Assembly: GCA_046760705.1 (NCBI GenBank)
Contig: JBHIER010000182.1
Location: 1-6,954, forward strand
Direction of reading: 5' to 3'
DNA length: 6,954 nt
DNA from: JBHIER01 sp046760705 [NCBI: bacterium]
GTDB taxonomy: Bacteria > JBHIER01 > G020348925
Below the pieces are notes generated by a model. It saw only the letters and a program-made list of their open reading frames with translations, had not been told where the DNA came from and ran no database searches. This document shows, piece after piece, positions 5,249 through 6,954 of this stretch (positions are counted from its first letter, which is position 1; the number at the start of each line of letters is the position of its first letter). The position numbers and the translations under genes were made by a program.

Positions 5249-6954
5249 CCTACCGTTATCAGACCCAGCAGGTACACTGGTACCGAACTCAACGTTGTTC
5301 AAAAAGACCATGCTACTGTCGATGTGAAGGTGGCTTTAGCCTTCCCTGACACGTATGAATTGGGGATGTCCTATCTCGGTTTCGCCATTCTCTATCACCT
5401 CCTGAACCGTCGGGAGGATGTTCTTGCTGAACGGGTCTATGCTCCCTGGGTGGATATGGAGGAGCGGATGCGGCAGCGGGGGGTTCCCCTCTTCGCCCTT
5501 GAGTCAAAAAAACCTTTGCGGGACTTTGACGTTGTGGCTTTCACCCTTCCCCACGAGCTCTGTTACACCAACATCCTGAACATGCTCGAGCTGGCGGCCA
5601 TTCCCCTGAAAAGTGAGGAGAGAAACGGAGACCATCCGCTCATCATTGGTGGTGGAATGGGTGCTTTCAATCCCGAGCCGTTGGCCGAGTTTGTGGATGC
5701 TTTTGTCGTCGGCGATGGTGAGGAGGTGGTGCTTGAGATCGTGGACACGGTCAAAACCCACAGGGGCTCACCTCGGCAGCAGATGTTGCAGGCGCTCTCG
5801 GAGCTGAAGGGAGTATATGTGCCCTCTTTTTATGCGGCCGATTATGATCACGGTGCTTTCGAGGGTTTGGTTCCCGTCGACCCCTCCCTTCCGAGCACGA
5901 TCGAATCTCGGACGGTGAAGACTTTGGCCGTCGACAATTATCCCCCCAAGCCGCTCGTCCCCTTCACCGAGATCGAGCACGATCGCTTGACCATAGAGAT
6001 CATGAGGGGGTGTTCGAGAGGGTGTCGGTTCTGCAATGCCAGCGTGCTCTATCATCCTCTGCGGCAGCGCCCGGTAGAGGAGATCCTGAGCCAGGCCGAA
6101 TCCGGGATCGCCAGCACGGGATATGACGAGATTTCCCTGCTCTCCCTATCGGCCACCGATTATTCAGCCTTGGAGGAGTTGATAGAAGCTCTCAATCGGA
6201 GGCTGGCCCAGAGAAGGGTGGCCATTGCTCTCCCGTCCCTGCGACCCGAGACCTTTTCCAAGGGTTTGGCCAAAGCTGTGCAGACTGTCCGTAAAAGCGG
6301 CTTGACTTTTGCTCCTGAGGCCGGAACTGATAGGCTGCGTCGGGTTATCAAAAAGAGCATCAGCGACGAGGATCTGCTCAGGGCCATTGAAATCGCCTAC
6401 GAGGGCGGGTGGAAGGTGATCAAACTCTATTTCATGATTGGCTTGCCCACAGAACAGCAGAAAGATATCGAGGCCATCGCTCATCTGGTTCGGGAAGCTG
6501 TACAATTGGGAAAGGGTTACGGTGGTGACAAGCGCGTCAACGTTGCCATTTCGCCCTTTTCACCAAAGGCTCACACGCCTTTCCAGTGGGCGGCCCAGGA
6601 GCAGATGGAGTCACTCCGAGAGAAGTCCACCTATCTGCGGGAGCGACTTCGGCACAGAAGGATTAGGCTCAAGTGGCGACCTCCGGAGGTCTCCTTTATT
6701 GAGAGCATCTTTGCTCGGGGAGACCGGCGACTTTCGGAAGTGCTGTCAACAGCCAAGCAGATGGGCTGCCGGTTTGACGGCTGGTCCGATCTCTTCTCCT
6801 ATACTCTTTGGCAGAGGGCGTTTGAAATTTCCAAAACGGATCCGCACCCATACACCTGCCGGCGAAGCCTCGACGAGCCTCTCCCCTGGGAGCACATTGT
6901 TGTGGGCATCTCAAAGGGCGCGCTGGCAAGGGAATGGCTCCGCTCTCAGGAGAG
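5213..6954 (+). CDS. Radical SAM protein, uncharacterised TIGR03960-like family (3' truncated by window)
   Basis: The frame is open from ATG 5213 to the window edge (580 codons and two bases), so the C-terminus is missing. The radical SAM cluster motif is C267-x3-C271-x2-C274 (MRGCSRGCRFC), which binds the [4Fe-4S] that cleaves S-adenosylmethionine. Other family marks are the early FPDTYELGMSYLG stretch, APWVDMEERM, YTNILNML, GGGMGAFNPEPLAEF (146-160), GDGEE (167-171), PEAGTDRLRR (368-377), MIGLP (408-412) and DEPLPWEHI near the end. The N-terminal 200 residues resemble the cobalamin-binding Rossmann fold of B12-type radical SAM proteins, but I see no DxHxxG cobalamin ligand motif. Family members run about 600 residues and are often followed by or fused to a DUF2344 protein, next to ribonuclease E/G and ribosomal protein L21/L27 genes. 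The reaction is unknown. GAGAGGA (5193-5199) is 13 bases from the ATG, longer than usual. Confidence 0.9.
   Translation, partial: MSSIHNILREILPTVIRPSRYTGTELNVVQKDHATVDVKVALAFPDTYELGMSYLGFAILYHLLNRREDVLAERVYAPWVDMEERMRQRGVPLFALESKKPLRDFDVVAFTLPHELCYTNILNMLELAAIPLKSEERNGDHPLIIGGGMGAFNPEPLAEFVDAFVVGDGEEVVLEIVDTVKTHRGSPRQQMLQALSELKGVYVPSFYAADYDHGAFEGLVPVDPSLPSTIESRTVKTLAVDNYPPKPLVPFTEIEHDRLTIEIMRGCSRGCRFCNASVLYHPLRQRPVEEILSQAESGIASTGYDEISLLSLSATDYSALEELIEALNRRLAQRRVAIALPSLRPETFSKGLAKAVQTVRKSGLTFAPEAGTDRLRRVIKKSISDEDLLRAIEIAYEGGWKVIKLYFMIGLPTEQQKDIEAIAHLVREAVQLGKGYGGDKRVNVAISPFSPKAHTPFQWAAQEQMESLREKSTYLRERLRHRRIRLKWRPPEVSFIESIFARGDRRLSEVLSTAKQMGCRFDGWSDLFSYTLWQRAFEISKTDPHPYTCRRSLDEPLPWEHIVVGISKGALAREWLRSQE

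Overview
The window reads as ordinary bacterial chromosome from an anaerobe. All confident genes lie on the + strand and are moderately GC-rich, with AT-rich patches at promoters and starts. The core is a complete four-gene operon for an oxygen-sensitive 2-oxoacid:acceptor oxidoreductase (pyruvate:ferredoxin oxidoreductase type). Its third component is an unusual fusion of a GltD-like FAD/NAD(P)H oxidoreductase with a 2x[4Fe-4S] delta subunit. This layout would fit a sulfate-reducing or syntrophic Desulfobacterota-like bacterium, or an aromatic-compound-degrading anaerobe, but the taxonomic guess is weak.

Layout. Positions 1-150 hold no convincing gene but contain strong and partly competing inverted repeats. 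A near-consensus sigma-70 promoter (152-180) drives a small gene (234-431) for a 65-residue protein with a C-x2-C ... C-x-C zinc-ribbon-like pattern. A clear intrinsic terminator (476-511) ends that unit. The leader 512-680 has no recognisable promoter but carries a perfect 7-bp inverted repeat (618-634), a possible operator or RNA hairpin. The operon follows: gamma subunit (681-1250), GltD/PorD fusion (1257-3041), alpha subunit (3038-4192) and beta subunit (4189-5076). The last two junctions are 4-bp ATGA overlaps. After a 136-bp gap without a visible terminator comes a radical SAM protein of the uncharacterised TIGR03960 type (5213 to the window edge, truncated). AT-rich inverted repeats flank its start codon.

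How the parts work together (inference from families). The alpha and beta subunits bind thiamine diphosphate and the 2-oxoacid, and beta also carries a [4Fe-4S] cluster. Gamma completes the CoA-dependent core. The ferredoxin-like tail of the fusion would collect electrons and its FAD/NAD(P) part could pass them to NAD(P)+, or could use NAD(P)H in reverse. Five-subunit phenylglyoxylate:NAD+ oxidoreductase (PadEFGHI) and NADP-linked 2-oxoglutarate oxidoreductases of aromatic degraders are precedents for such a flavoprotein partner. The substrate cannot be fixed from sequence; pyruvate is the default. The most interesting points are this electron-acceptor fusion with its altered cysteine pattern, the self-contained small cysteine protein, and the inverted-repeat structures at 74-147, 601-640 and 5199-5248.
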